This document shows positions 1 through 7,412 of a DNA stretch of 64,000 nt, one piece after another. Under the pieces are notes generated by a model. That model was not told the origin of the DNA and made no database searches. It was given only the letters and a program-made list of their open reading frames with translations. Source of the stretch: Lewinellaceae bacterium (lineage in GTDB: Bacteria > Bacteroidota > Bacteroidia > Chitinophagales > Saprospiraceae); NCBI GenBank assembly GCA_020636255.1, contig JACJYE010000007.1:248001-312000 (forward strand). The letters run 5' to 3'. Each line of letters opens with the position of its first letter. Position 1 is the stretch's first letter. A program made the position numbers and the translations under genes.

Positions 1-96
1 GATGCCCTGTCGCACCTGGGCGTCACACATATCGACATTCCGATCACGCCCATCAAGATATGGAAGATACTGAAGCAGAAGGGCGTAATACAGTAG
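1..96 (+). CDS. C-terminal end of xanthine dehydrogenase / CO dehydrogenase-type molybdopterin large subunit (5' partial)
   Basis: Frame 1 is open from the window edge and gives 31 codons ending in TAG. The tail reads ALSHLGVTHIDIPITPIKIW and so on, matching the family C-terminus (an LG(V/I)xxIDMPxTPxxVW pattern) of aerobic CO dehydrogenase large subunits (CoxL) and related molybdenum hydroxylases. The following genes are CoxG, CoxD, CoxE and CoxF types, which supports the assignment. The active-site loop lies outside the window, so true CO dehydrogenase cannot be told from another molybdenum hydroxylase. Confidence 0.75.
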   Translation, partial: DALSHLGVTHIDIPITPIKIWKILKQKGVIQ

Positions 97-114
97 GTTC
101 ACACCAGGGAAGGG

Positions 115-152
115 CCCTGCCGCTATCGCATGTGCGAAGCGGCAGGGTTTTT
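115..152 (+). terminator. Rho-independent terminator after the molybdenum hydroxylase gene
   Basis: A 9-bp perfect stem, CCCTGCCGC / GCGGCAGGG (115-123 and 139-147), is followed by TTTTT. It lies just past the stop codon of the large-subunit gene, so coxG and the genes after it probably have their own promoter. Confidence 0.85.
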
Positions 153-171
153 AAAAGCCAGGACGATGCTC

Positions 172-225
172 ATTTAGCATTGTTCAAGGAATAAGTTCTC
201 CATTGGAGATTTTGATTGTACTTAA
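172..225 (-). repeat. Dispersed palindromic repeat R1, copy A
   Basis: On the minus strand this contains TCTCCAATGGAGAACTTATT followed by CCTTGAACAATGCT. It matches copies at 22352-22405, 28322-28360 and (3' part) 4397-4422. The core TCTCC-AAT-GGAGA is palindromic. It fills the gap between the upstream terminator and coxG, so it may also contain promoter elements. Confidence 0.65.
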
Positions 226-238
226 CCATAAAAATATT

Positions 239-769
239 ATGAAGGCTAATATCGAAAAGGTATTTCACGTCGATGAACCCATCGCCAAAGTATGGGGATT
301 TCTGACCGACCCGGCCAGGATCGTACCCTGTGTGCCGGGCGCCAGCCTTTCCGAACAGATCGACGAGGACAATTTCAAGGGCGAAGTGACGCTGAAGTTC
401 GGGCCGGTAAAGGCCAGTTACAATGGGCAGGTCACTTTCCAGGAGCGCAATGCCGATGCATACCACATGCAACTGCTGGGCAAGGGGCTGGATTCCAAAG
501 GCAAAGGCAGCGCCGATATGCTGATGAGCGGTAGCCTGGTGGAAAAGGACGGCGGTACGGAAGTGGCCTGCAGCATGGAGATCAGCATCACGGGTATGCT
601 TGCACAGTTCGGCTCACGGCTCATAACCGACGTTTCCAATACCGTTTTCGGCCAGTTTGTCGACAACTTTAAAGCGAGGCTTGCGGGAGAAGAAGTAGAT
701 AATACCCTCAAGGCCGGCTCAGTGGTGGGCTCCGTAGTGAAAGGCATTTTCGGAAAAAAAGAAGAATGA
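239..769 (+). CDS. coxG: CoxG family SRPBCC protein (CO dehydrogenase subunit G)
   Basis: 176 aa with a single SRPBCC/START-like domain. The N-terminus (KVFHVDEPIAKVWGFLTDP) and the Pro-Cys-x-Pro-Gly loop (VPCVPGAS) are the CoxG signature. CoxG proteins help molybdenum CO dehydrogenase reach the membrane and, in mycobacteria, are reported to deliver menaquinone. The last about 25 residues (SVVGSVVKGIFGKKEE) could form an amphipathic membrane helix. An upstream in-frame ATG at 203 lies inside repeat R1 and adds 12 unconserved residues, so ATG 239 is preferred. The stop overlaps the next start (ATGA), indicating an operon with the MoxR ATPase. Confidence 0.88.
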   Translation: MKANIEKVFHVDEPIAKVWGFLTDPARIVPCVPGASLSEQIDEDNFKGEVTLKFGPVKASYNGQVTFQERNADAYHMQLLGKGLDSKGKGSADMLMSGSLVEKDGGTEVACSMEISITGMLAQFGSRLITDVSNTVFGQFVDNFKARLAGEEVDNTLKAGSVVGSVVKGIFGKKEE

Positions 770-1653
770 ACCAAACACCAGGCCTGGAGGCCATCATAGA
801 ACGCTTCGGTGAACAGGGTTTCGTGGCTGACGAGGAACTGGCTACCACCCTTTTTCTCATGCTTCACCTGGGCAAGCCGCTCCTGCTGGAGGGCCACCCC
901 GGAGTAGGGAAAACGGAAGTGGCTAACGTGCTGGCCGCTTTCCTCGGCGCCGAGCTGATCCGCCTGCAGTGTTATGAAGGGCTGGACGTGCATTCGGCCG
1001 TTTACGAATGGAATTATCAGAAGCAATTGCTGTCGATCAAGATCCAGGAGGGCAGCGCCCGCACGGAAGCGGAAAAAGAAGCGCACATCTTCGGGCCGGA
1101 ATTCCTGCTGAAACGGCCGCTGCTGCGATCTATCACCGGTGAACAGGCGCCCGTCCTGCTGATCGACGAGGTCGACCGGGCCGATGAAGAGTTCGAGGCC
1201 TTCCTGCTGGAGCTGCTGTCGGCCTTTCAGATCAGCATCCCCGAGCTGGGCACCATCCGGGCGATCCATAGGCCGTTTGTGATCCTGACGTCCAACCGGG
1301 CACGGGAGCTGAGCGATGCCTTAAAGCGCCGCTGCCTGTACCATTGGGTGGACTTTCCGGATATGGACAAGGAAATGCGGATCGTACGGAAACACCTGCC
1401 GGATATCGATGAGGCACTGGCGCGCGAGCTGGTCCGGCTGGTACAGCGGCTCAGGACAAAGAAGCTGGATAAAACGCCCGGCATTGCCGAAACCCTCGAC
1501 TGGGCGCGCGGGCTGGTAGCGCTGGGGTGCCGGCAACTGGACAGAGAGAGCATCGAAAAAAGCCTCGGTTGCCTCCTCAAATCCGCCAATGATATGGAAT
1601 GGGCCCGGGCAGAGGGCGTAACTAACCTCCTGACGGAAATTGAAGATGCCTGA
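766..1653 (+). CDS. coxD: MoxR-family AAA+ ATPase (CoxD-like)
   Basis: 295 aa. Walker A is GHPGVGKTE (near residue 44) and Walker B is VLLIDEVDRAD (near 128); a sensor-1 Asn lies in VILTSNRARELSD and an arginine-finger region follows (LKRRCLYHWVDFP). MoxR ATPases act as chaperones with VWA partners; CoxD is required to finish the Cu-S-Mo site of CO dehydrogenase in Oligotropha. The adjacent VWA gene, overlapping by 8 nt, is the expected partner. The name CoxD rests on context plus the family; by sequence alone it could serve another molybdenum hydroxylase. Confidence 0.88.
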   Translation: MNQTPGLEAIIERFGEQGFVADEELATTLFLMLHLGKPLLLEGHPGVGKTEVANVLAAFLGAELIRLQCYEGLDVHSAVYEWNYQKQLLSIKIQEGSARTEAEKEAHIFGPEFLLKRPLLRSITGEQAPVLLIDEVDRADEEFEAFLLELLSAFQISIPELGTIRAIHRPFVILTSNRARELSDALKRRCLYHWVDFPDMDKEMRIVRKHLPDIDEALARELVRLVQRLRTKKLDKTPGIAETLDWARGLVALGCRQLDRESIEKSLGCLLKSANDMEWARAEGVTNLLTEIEDA

Positions 1654-2791
1654 ACAACCTCATGCCTCCGATCACCAGAGCCTCACAGAAGCCATCATCG
1701 GCTTTGTGCAGTATGCCCGTGGGGAGGGGTTGAAAGTAGGGGTACAGGAAAGCCAGGAGGCGCTCCGGGCCGCGGCATTGGGCCTGGCCGCCCAAAAAGG
1801 TGTTTTCGCCGTCGCCCTGCGCACCATCTTTTGCACTTCTCCCGACGAGATCGAGCTGTTCGGCCAGCTGTTCGATCGCTTCTGGGGTGGAAAGAGGAGC
1901 AGCGTCCGCAGCAGGACGGCCTACAGCAACCAATCCAATATCCAGAAAAGATCACCCGGCTCGCTGGTGTGGATGGGTATGGGGCAGAACGGGGAAGAAG
2001 GCAGGGAAGAGGGCAGGAACGTATCGGGCGCCAATGTGATGGAACGCCTGCGCAAAACGGATTTCGCACAGGTGGCGGAAATGGACAGCGCCTTGCTGGA
2101 AGAACTGGCCCTGCGGCTCTGGAAACAGATGAGCATGCGGCTGAAACGGCGGCTGAAAGCATCGCCGCGAAAAGGGCAGGTCAGCCTGCGTAAGACCATT
2201 CGCGCCAATATCAGCAGGGGAGGAGACCTGATCGAGCTGCGCAAACAAAGGCGGCGGCCGGGAAAACAGCGGCTCGTCATCCTGTTGGACGTGAGCGGCT
2301 CAATGGACAAATACAGCTTTTTCCTGCTTCGGTTCGTCTGGGCGCTGCGGGCACATTTTGAAAAGGTGGAAGCCTTTATCTTCAGCACCCGCCTGATCCG
2401 GATCACGGGGCTGCTGGGGCATCACAAGCTGGAGCAGGCCTTGGCCCAGCTCTCGGCAGAGGCCCACAACTGGTCGAGCGGAACCAAGATCGGAGCGTGC
2501 CTGAAAACCTTTAACGAGCAGTATGCCAGGCAGGCGCTCAGCGGCCGCGCCACCACCATCATCCTGAGCGATGGGCTGGATACCGGCGAGCCGGCGCTGC
2601 TGGCTTCAGAGCTTGCCAAGATCAAGGCACGCAGCCGTATGCTGGCCTGGCTCAACCCCCTGAAAGGCATGCGGGGTTATGAACCTACTGCCCGGGGTAT
2701 GCAGGCGGCGCTGCCCGCCATCGGCCTGTTCAAATCAGCACATAACCTGGATAGTTTATTGGAACTGGAAAAATATTTGTGGCATGTTTGA
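1646..2791 (+). CDS. coxE: VWA domain protein (CoxE-like)
   Basis: 381 aa. The C-terminal half holds a von Willebrand factor A domain with an intact MIDAS motif (LLDVSGSMDKYSF, about residue 212) and further MIDAS positions (GTKIG; LSDGLDTGEP). The N-terminal half is helical and basic before the VWA domain, as in CoxE. It is the partner of the preceding MoxR ATPase in metal-centre maturation. An alternative TTG start two codons upstream exists; ATG 1646 is preferred. It overlaps coxD by 8 nt and the next gene by 8 nt, so the set is probably translationally coupled. Confidence 0.87.
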   Translation: MPEQPHASDHQSLTEAIIGFVQYARGEGLKVGVQESQEALRAAALGLAAQKGVFAVALRTIFCTSPDEIELFGQLFDRFWGGKRSSVRSRTAYSNQSNIQKRSPGSLVWMGMGQNGEEGREEGRNVSGANVMERLRKTDFAQVAEMDSALLEELALRLWKQMSMRLKRRLKASPRKGQVSLRKTIRANISRGGDLIELRKQRRRPGKQRLVILLDVSGSMDKYSFFLLRFVWALRAHFEKVEAFIFSTRLIRITGLLGHHKLEQALAQLSAEAHNWSSGTKIGACLKTFNEQYARQALSGRATTIILSDGLDTGEPALLASELAKIKARSRMLAWLNPLKGMRGYEPTARGMQAALPAIGLFKSAHNLDSLLELEKYLWHV

Positions 2792-3764
2792 TCACTTTAT
2801 AGAAGAAGCCCGGCATCTCTATCAGAAAAGAGAGCCTTTTGCGATAGCGCTGGTCGTCAACCGCCAGGCGCCTTCCTCCGGTAAACCCGGCGACAAGGCC
2901 GTCATCGAAAAGAACGGCAAGGTCAGTGGCTGGATCGGCGGGGGCTGTACCCGGGGTATCGTCCTAAAGGAGGCTGCCGATGCTATGCGCGATGGCCAGC
3001 CCCGCCTGGTGCGCATCAGCCCCGAGAAGCCGGCGGCAACGGCTGAGCATTCGAATGTCAAAGACTATTACATGACATGCCAGAGCGGCGGTACGGTAGA
3101 AGTGTATATCGAGCCGGTACTGCCGCGCCCCCAACTGCTGATCATGGGCAAGTCGCATGTGGCCAAGGCCCTCTGTCGGCTGGGGCGCGCCATGGAATAC
3201 ACCGTAACCGTGGTATCCAAAGCCGCCGATGCGGAGATGTTCCCGGATGCCGACAACATCATATCCCAGATGGAGATCCCGGAGGGGCAGGTTTTTCCCA
3301 ATACCTGTATCGTCGTGTGTACGCAGGGAGAAAACGACGAAGATGCCCTGGAGCAGGCCGTGCGCACCGGAGCGCCTTATGTGGCCTTCGTGGCCAGCCG
3401 GCGCAAGGCCAACGGCATTTTCCATACCCTGCGCCAACGCGGCCTGAGCTTTGACGAGTTGAAGGGCATAAAAACGCCGGCAGGGCTCGACATCAACGCC
3501 AAACTGCCGGAAGAGGCCGCCGTCAGCATCCTGGCAGAGATCATCGCCTTCATGCGCAGTGAGCAAGCCGCCGGCGCGGCAGTGGAAGCAACAGACAGCG
3601 ATGTCTTTATCAATCCGGTATGCCAGATACCCGTTTCGAAAAGCACCGCCAAACATGTGGTAGTGTACAAGGGAGAAAACTATTACTTTTGCTGTGACGG
3701 CTGCAGGGACACTTTTGAGCAGGAACCTGAAAAGTACGCGCTGCCGCTTGTTGAAGACATCTGA
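2784..3764 (+). CDS. XdhC/CoxF-family protein with C-terminal YHS domain
   Basis: 326 aa. The N-terminal XdhC-type segment (REPFAIALVVNRQAPSSGKPG; WIGGGCTRG) is followed by a Rossmann-like XdhC domain (PQLLIMGKSHVAKALCRLG, about residues 115-230). XdhC/CoxF proteins bind or sulfurate the molybdenum cofactor before insertion into xanthine or CO dehydrogenase. The last 50 residues are a YHS domain: NPVC (Cys280), then YYFCCDGC (Cys303, 304, 307), normally a metal or haem-associated module. Start ATG 2784 is inside the end of coxE; a longer frame from 2679 only reads through coxE. The fusion could link cofactor insertion to a metal such as copper, but this is inference. Confidence 0.85.
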   Translation: MFDHFIEEARHLYQKREPFAIALVVNRQAPSSGKPGDKAVIEKNGKVSGWIGGGCTRGIVLKEAADAMRDGQPRLVRISPEKPAATAEHSNVKDYYMTCQSGGTVEVYIEPVLPRPQLLIMGKSHVAKALCRLGRAMEYTVTVVSKAADAEMFPDADNIISQMEIPEGQVFPNTCIVVCTQGENDEDALEQAVRTGAPYVAFVASRRKANGIFHTLRQRGLSFDELKGIKTPAGLDINAKLPEEAAVSILAEIIAFMRSEQAAGAAVEATDSDVFINPVCQIPVSKSTAKHVVVYKGENYYFCCDGCRDTFEQEPEKYALPLVEDI

Positions 3765-3778
3765 ATAATCAAGACCCC

Positions 3779-4411
3779 ATGAAAACGACGCCGACGAAAC
3801 AAAGGATACTCGACGCCGCATTGGAGCGCTTCAATGAACGAGGTTATGTGCACATACGCCTGCAGCATATCGCAGAAGCGGCGGAGATGAGCGTAGGCAA
3901 TATGGCCTATCATTTCCCACACAAACCCGATATCCTCCACGCCCTGTACGGGCAGTTGCGGCAGGAACAGGAAGCCCGGCTCGGAGAGATCGGCCTGACG
4001 CCGGTCTTTGGCAATTTCGACTATTTCCTCCGCCAGTCTTTCCTCCTGCAGCTGAAGTACCGTTTTTTTTACCAGGACACCCTGGAGCTGATGCGCGAGT
4101 CGGAGACGCTCCGGGTAGAACACCTGCAGCTCATCGAGTTTCAGCACCTGCAACTGGAGGTGCTGCTGGCCTACAACCAGGCCCGCGGAGCGCTGGAGTG
4201 GGATACGAGCGCATTGCCGCTTTGCCGGCTTGCCCGGCAGCTGCGGCGGGCGATGGACTCGTGGTTCTATCTGCAGCAGGTGGAAGGGCGGCAGCCCGGC
4301 GATGAGGGCGCTTTCTGCAGTAATGCCTGGCGGGTGTTGTACCCCTGGTTCACGGAAGCGGGGCTGCAGGAATACTCGGCCTTAAAAAAGGCCACGCAAG
4401 TTGTTTTTTGA
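3779..4411 (+). CDS. TetR/AcrR-family transcriptional regulator
   Basis: 210 aa. The N-terminal TetR helix-turn-helix covers residues 5-55 (TKQRILDAALERFNERGYVH; IAEAAEMSVGNMAYHFPHK). The C-terminal ligand domain is unassigned. It starts 14 nt after the XdhC-YHS gene and precedes the hydrogenase-like gene, so it probably regulates one of these units. Its last codons and stop (VVF, TGA) lie within repeat R1 copy D, so the repeat contributes the C-terminus. Confidence 0.88.
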   Translation: MKTTPTKQRILDAALERFNERGYVHIRLQHIAEAAEMSVGNMAYHFPHKPDILHALYGQLRQEQEARLGEIGLTPVFGNFDYFLRQSFLLQLKYRFFYQDTLELMRESETLRVEHLQLIEFQHLQLEVLLAYNQARGALEWDTSALPLCRLARQLRRAMDSWFYLQQVEGRQPGDEGAFCSNAWRVLYPWFTEAGLQEYSALKKATQVVF

Positions 4412-4422
4412 ACACTACTTAA
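4397..4422 (+). repeat. Dispersed repeat R1, copy D (3' half)
   Basis: AAGTTGTTTTTTGAACACTA followed by CTTAA matches the right half of copy B at 22384-22405. The copy supplies the stop codon of the TetR gene. A short echo, GGACACTACTAAAG, follows at about 4426. Confidence 0.6.
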
Positions 4423-4449
4423 TGTGGACACTACTAAAGAGAACGCAAC

Positions 4450-5922
4450 GTGATAGCGCTTGGACCAAACCGGACAGCAAACGGCAAGATAGAGAAAGAA
4501 CTGGGGGCGGACATATATACCGGCCGCAACGGGCATATCGGCAGGGCGGTGTTCCATTCTTACCTTCACCAGGGCGATAAGGGTATACTCGATGGCCAGC
4601 CGGCGCGTGCCGGCCTTACAGCCTGGCCGCACATCTTCAGCTTTTGTGGCGGTTCCCACCAGCTTGCCGCCGCCCGGGCGCTGGAGGATGCCTGGCGGGT
4701 AAGCCCGCCGCCTAACGCCTTGCTGTTGCGCGCTATTGCGCAGGCCGCCGAGGCTTTGCAGAACGCTACCCGCTGGTTTTATACGGCTTTCGGCCCCAGC
4801 CTCGCCAACGATTTTTTCGCCGGCCATTCGCTTTACAACCAGGCCCGCGAGCGGTTTACGGCCTTTAAAGGCTCTGCGTTCCGGCAGGGCATGATGGCCG
4901 GCGCGCTGCCTACTGCTCTTTATGCACTGTTCGCCGGGCAGTGGCCTTACGCCGATTTTATCATCCCCGGTGGTGTCAATACCCGGGTTCAGGCCGGCGA
5001 GCTGGCCAGGGCCTTTGCGCTCATCGACCGCTACCGCAGCGAATGGCTGGAGACGGCTTGGCTTGGTTGCCCGGTGGAGCGGTACCTCGATATCCATACC
5101 TGGGAAGGCCTGCTGGGCTGGCTCGACGAAAAAGCGGCGCACCGCGATAGCAGCCTCGGCCTGTTCATACGAACGGCACTGGATTACGGCCTCGACAAAA
5201 CAGGCGGCGGCCCAGGCCATTACCTCGCTTATGGCGCTTTCCCGGGCCTGGAAGGAGAAAATGCTGAAAACCTTTGGGCCGCACAGCTGCATGGCGGCTT
5301 TCTGCATGGCGATATCTACCGTCAGCTGTGTAGAGAAACGGTATTGGAAATGCTCGACACGCCTGCCGATGGGCCGCATTTTCAGGGCGAAGCCGTGGAG
5401 GCAGGCCCTCTGGCGCGCCTGGCCGTCGCAGCTGCCGCAACGGCAGGAGAGGGCGCGGGCCATCCCTTGCTTGGAGATATCCTCAGAAAAAAAGGCGCTT
5501 CAACCTTTACGCGCGCACTGGCACGTATGCACGAAGCCGCTTTGTATTTTTACTACATCCGGCACTGGCTGTCCGAACTCGTCCTGAAAGGCCCCTTCAC
5601 CGTACCGGTAGAAGCGTGCGACGGTATCGGCATCGGCCTTGCAGAGGCGCCGAGAGGGGCTCTCGCTCATTATGTGGAGCTGGAAGGGGGGCTGATCAAA
5701 TCGTACCGCATTTTATCGCCTACGATATTGAACATTCAGGCCGGAAATTCAGTTGGAAAAGAATCACCCCTGGCGTTTGCGCTTAAAGGTGCTGCCATCC
5801 GCAACCTGGAAAAGCCATTTGAAGTGGGGCTCGTTGCCCGTTCATTCGACGCTTGCCTGGCCTGCAACGTGAGGGTGTTCAAAAGCCTGAAAGGGCAGCT
5901 TGTTTCGGAAGCCCAGGTATGA
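4450..5922 (+). CDS. [NiFe]-hydrogenase large-subunit homologue with altered L1 nickel motif
   Basis: 490 aa spanning the whole large-subunit fold: HIFSFCGGSHQLAAARALED aligns with the L1 motif RxCGxCxxxH, followed by ADFIIPGGVNT, AEAPRGALAHYVELEGG, SPTILNIQAGN and RSFDACLACNVRV (L2, normally DPCxxCxxH/R). Cys66, Cys469 and Cys472 are kept, but the second L1 cysteine is Ser69 and the L1 Arg is Ser64. Fifteen residues follow Arg475, like the tail removed by maturation proteases. GTG 4450 is the only plausible start after the in-frame stop at 4435; AAAGAGA lies upstream. hypC and hypD follow immediately, but there is no small subunit nearby. Whether it binds Ni or oxidises H2 is unknown. Confidence 0.8.
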   Translation: MIALGPNRTANGKIEKELGADIYTGRNGHIGRAVFHSYLHQGDKGILDGQPARAGLTAWPHIFSFCGGSHQLAAARALEDAWRVSPPPNALLLRAIAQAAEALQNATRWFYTAFGPSLANDFFAGHSLYNQARERFTAFKGSAFRQGMMAGALPTALYALFAGQWPYADFIIPGGVNTRVQAGELARAFALIDRYRSEWLETAWLGCPVERYLDIHTWEGLLGWLDEKAAHRDSSLGLFIRTALDYGLDKTGGGPGHYLAYGAFPGLEGENAENLWAAQLHGGFLHGDIYRQLCRETVLEMLDTPADGPHFQGEAVEAGPLARLAVAAAATAGEGAGHPLLGDILRKKGASTFTRALARMHEAALYFYYIRHWLSELVLKGPFTVPVEACDGIGIGLAEAPRGALAHYVELEGGLIKSYRILSPTILNIQAGNSVGKESPLAFALKGAAIRNLEKPFEVGLVARSFDACLACNVRVFKSLKGQLVSEAQV

Positions 5923-5953
5923 CCGTGCCCTAACCAGATAAACCACCCATATC

Positions 5954-6214
5954 ATGTGTCTAGCTATTCCCGGCCGAATCCAGTCTATTGATCCCACCGA
6001 CGGTACCATTCGAAGAGCTAAGGTCGCTTTTGGCAGTATTGTCAAGGAAGCCTGGCTGGATATGTTGCCCGAGGCGGCCGTCGGCGATTATGTGCTGGTG
6101 CATGCCGGCGTAGCCATCAACCTGGTCAACGCTCTGGAAGCACAGAAAGCTTTCGATTATCTGGAGCGCTACGGTGGGCTCGACGAGCTGCTTCCTGAGA
6201 ACGAGCCGGTATGA
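5954..6214 (+). CDS. hypC: Hydrogenase maturation chaperone HypC/HybG
   Basis: 86 aa. It starts MCLAIPGRI, the invariant HypC N-terminus whose Cys2 carries the Fe(CN)2CO intermediate between HypD and the large subunit. The rest (KVAFGSIVKEAWLDMLPEAA, VGDYVLVHAGVAI) is standard HypC. It begins 31 nt after the hydrogenase-like gene and precedes hypD by 25 nt, so the three form one unit. It suggests that the neighbouring large-subunit homologue still receives, or is tested for, an iron-cyanide-carbonyl group. Confidence 0.93.
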   Translation: MCLAIPGRIQSIDPTDGTIRRAKVAFGSIVKEAWLDMLPEAAVGDYVLVHAGVAINLVNALEAQKAFDYLERYGGLDELLPENEPV

Positions 6215-6239
6215 CCAAACAGAGCTGAATCGCATAACC

Positions 6240-7328
6240 ATGAAATACCTGCACGAATACCGTGACCCGGGCCTCGTGAGCCAGTATCTGCACGAGATCG
6301 AAAAGGTAACTACGCAGCAGTGGTTTATCATGGAATTTTGCGGGGGGCAGACCCACTCCCTTGTAAAAAACGGCATTCTCAACATCCTGCCTCACAATAT
6401 ACAGATGCTGCACGGGCCAGGTTGCCCGGTATGTGTTACCCCATTGGGGGTGATCGACCAGGCTATTCAGCTGGCGGAATCGCATGGCGTCATCTTGTGT
6501 TCCTTCGGCGATATGCTGCGCGTGCCGGGCTCGCGTAAAAGCCTGTTGCAGGCCCGCGCTGCCGGCGCCGACATCCGGATACTGTATTCGCCGGTCGAGG
6601 CTGTCCGCATCGCGCAGGAGAACCCCGGCCGCGAAGTGGTATTTTTTGCCGTAGGCTTCGAAACGACCGCGCCTGCCAATGCCCTGGCGATACTTCACGC
6701 ACGGCATCATGGGCTTACCAATTTTTCCCTGCTCTCTTCTCATGTGCTGGTGCCCCCGGCTATGAAGGCCGTACTGGAAGACGACAACCGTATTCACGCT
6801 TTTCTGGGCGCCGGGCACGTATGCTCGGTCATGGGAGTTGGAGAATACGCCGATATCGTACGCAACTACCACATCCCCATCGTCGTCACGGGCTTCGAAC
6901 CCGTCGACCTGCTGCAGGGCATCCTGATGTCCGTTATACAACTGGAACAGGGTTACTGCCGCCTGGAGAACCAGTACAGCCGGGTGGTGCCCCCCGAAGG
7001 CAACCTCAATGCCCGGCGCATCATCAACCAGGCCTTTGATGTAGCGGGCCAGGAATGGCGCGGCATCGGCATGCTGCCGGATAGCGGGTTGAAGATCAAG
7101 GCTTCCCTGGCAGAATTCGATGCTACCCAGAAATTCGGGCTGCAGCCTCAGCCTGTGGCCGACAACCCCGAGTGCATCGCCGGGCAGATCCTCAAAGGCG
7201 CAAAGAAACCTTCCGATTGCCCGCATTTCGGGAAGAAATGCACCCCTTCTACGCCGCTGGGAGCACCCATGGTGTCTTCGGAAGGCGCCTGCGCGGCCTA
7301 TTTCCATTACCAGCGGGTGAAAAGCTGA
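6240..7328 (+). CDS. hypD: Hydrogenase maturation protein HypD
   Basis: 362 aa. Conserved HypD motifs are present: EFCGGQTHS, HGPGCPVCVTP, CSFGDMLRVPGS, FFAVGFETTAPANA, and the C-terminal [4Fe-4S] cysteine region (NPECIAGQILKGAKKPSDC, CPHFGKKCTP, GAPMVSSEGACAAYF). HypD works with HypC and HypE to build Fe(CN)2CO. Start ATG 6240 matches the family N-terminus (MKYLHEYRDPGLV); a longer frame from 6174 runs into hypC. HypE, HypF, HypA and HypB are not in the window and must be encoded elsewhere if the pathway is complete. Confidence 0.94.
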   Translation: MKYLHEYRDPGLVSQYLHEIEKVTTQQWFIMEFCGGQTHSLVKNGILNILPHNIQMLHGPGCPVCVTPLGVIDQAIQLAESHGVILCSFGDMLRVPGSRKSLLQARAAGADIRILYSPVEAVRIAQENPGREVVFFAVGFETTAPANALAILHARHHGLTNFSLLSSHVLVPPAMKAVLEDDNRIHAFLGAGHVCSVMGVGEYADIVRNYHIPIVVTGFEPVDLLQGILMSVIQLEQGYCRLENQYSRVVPPEGNLNARRIINQAFDVAGQEWRGIGMLPDSGLKIKASLAEFDATQKFGLQPQPVADNPECIAGQILKGAKKPSDCPHFGKKCTPSTPLGAPMVSSEGACAAYFHYQRVKS

Positions 7329-7374
7329 AAGCGGCCCCCGCCAAAGGGCGGGCATAGTATTCGCACCATTTATT

Positions 7375-7382
7375 TACCTTTG
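7375..7382 (+). promoter_or_regulatory. Possible Bacteroidota -7 element before rlmD
   Basis: TACCTTTG matches the TAnnTTTG element and lies 30 nt before the rlmD start. No clear TTTG is seen about 20 nt upstream, so support is partial. Confidence 0.35.
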
Positions 7383-7412
7383 GCCCAGTAAAAAAACCTG
7401 AGGAGAAAAAGA

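Noticed and set aside
418..1269. Long antisense open frames opposite coxG and coxD (and similar ones across the window)
   Set aside because: They lie opposite proteins with clear family motifs and arise from GC-rich codon use; none shows domain motifs of its own.
4450..5922. Ordinary functional uptake hydrogenase
   Set aside because: The L1 bridging cysteine is Ser, the L1 Arg and the L2 Pro/His are changed, and no small subunit is adjacent; normal H2 activity cannot be assumed.
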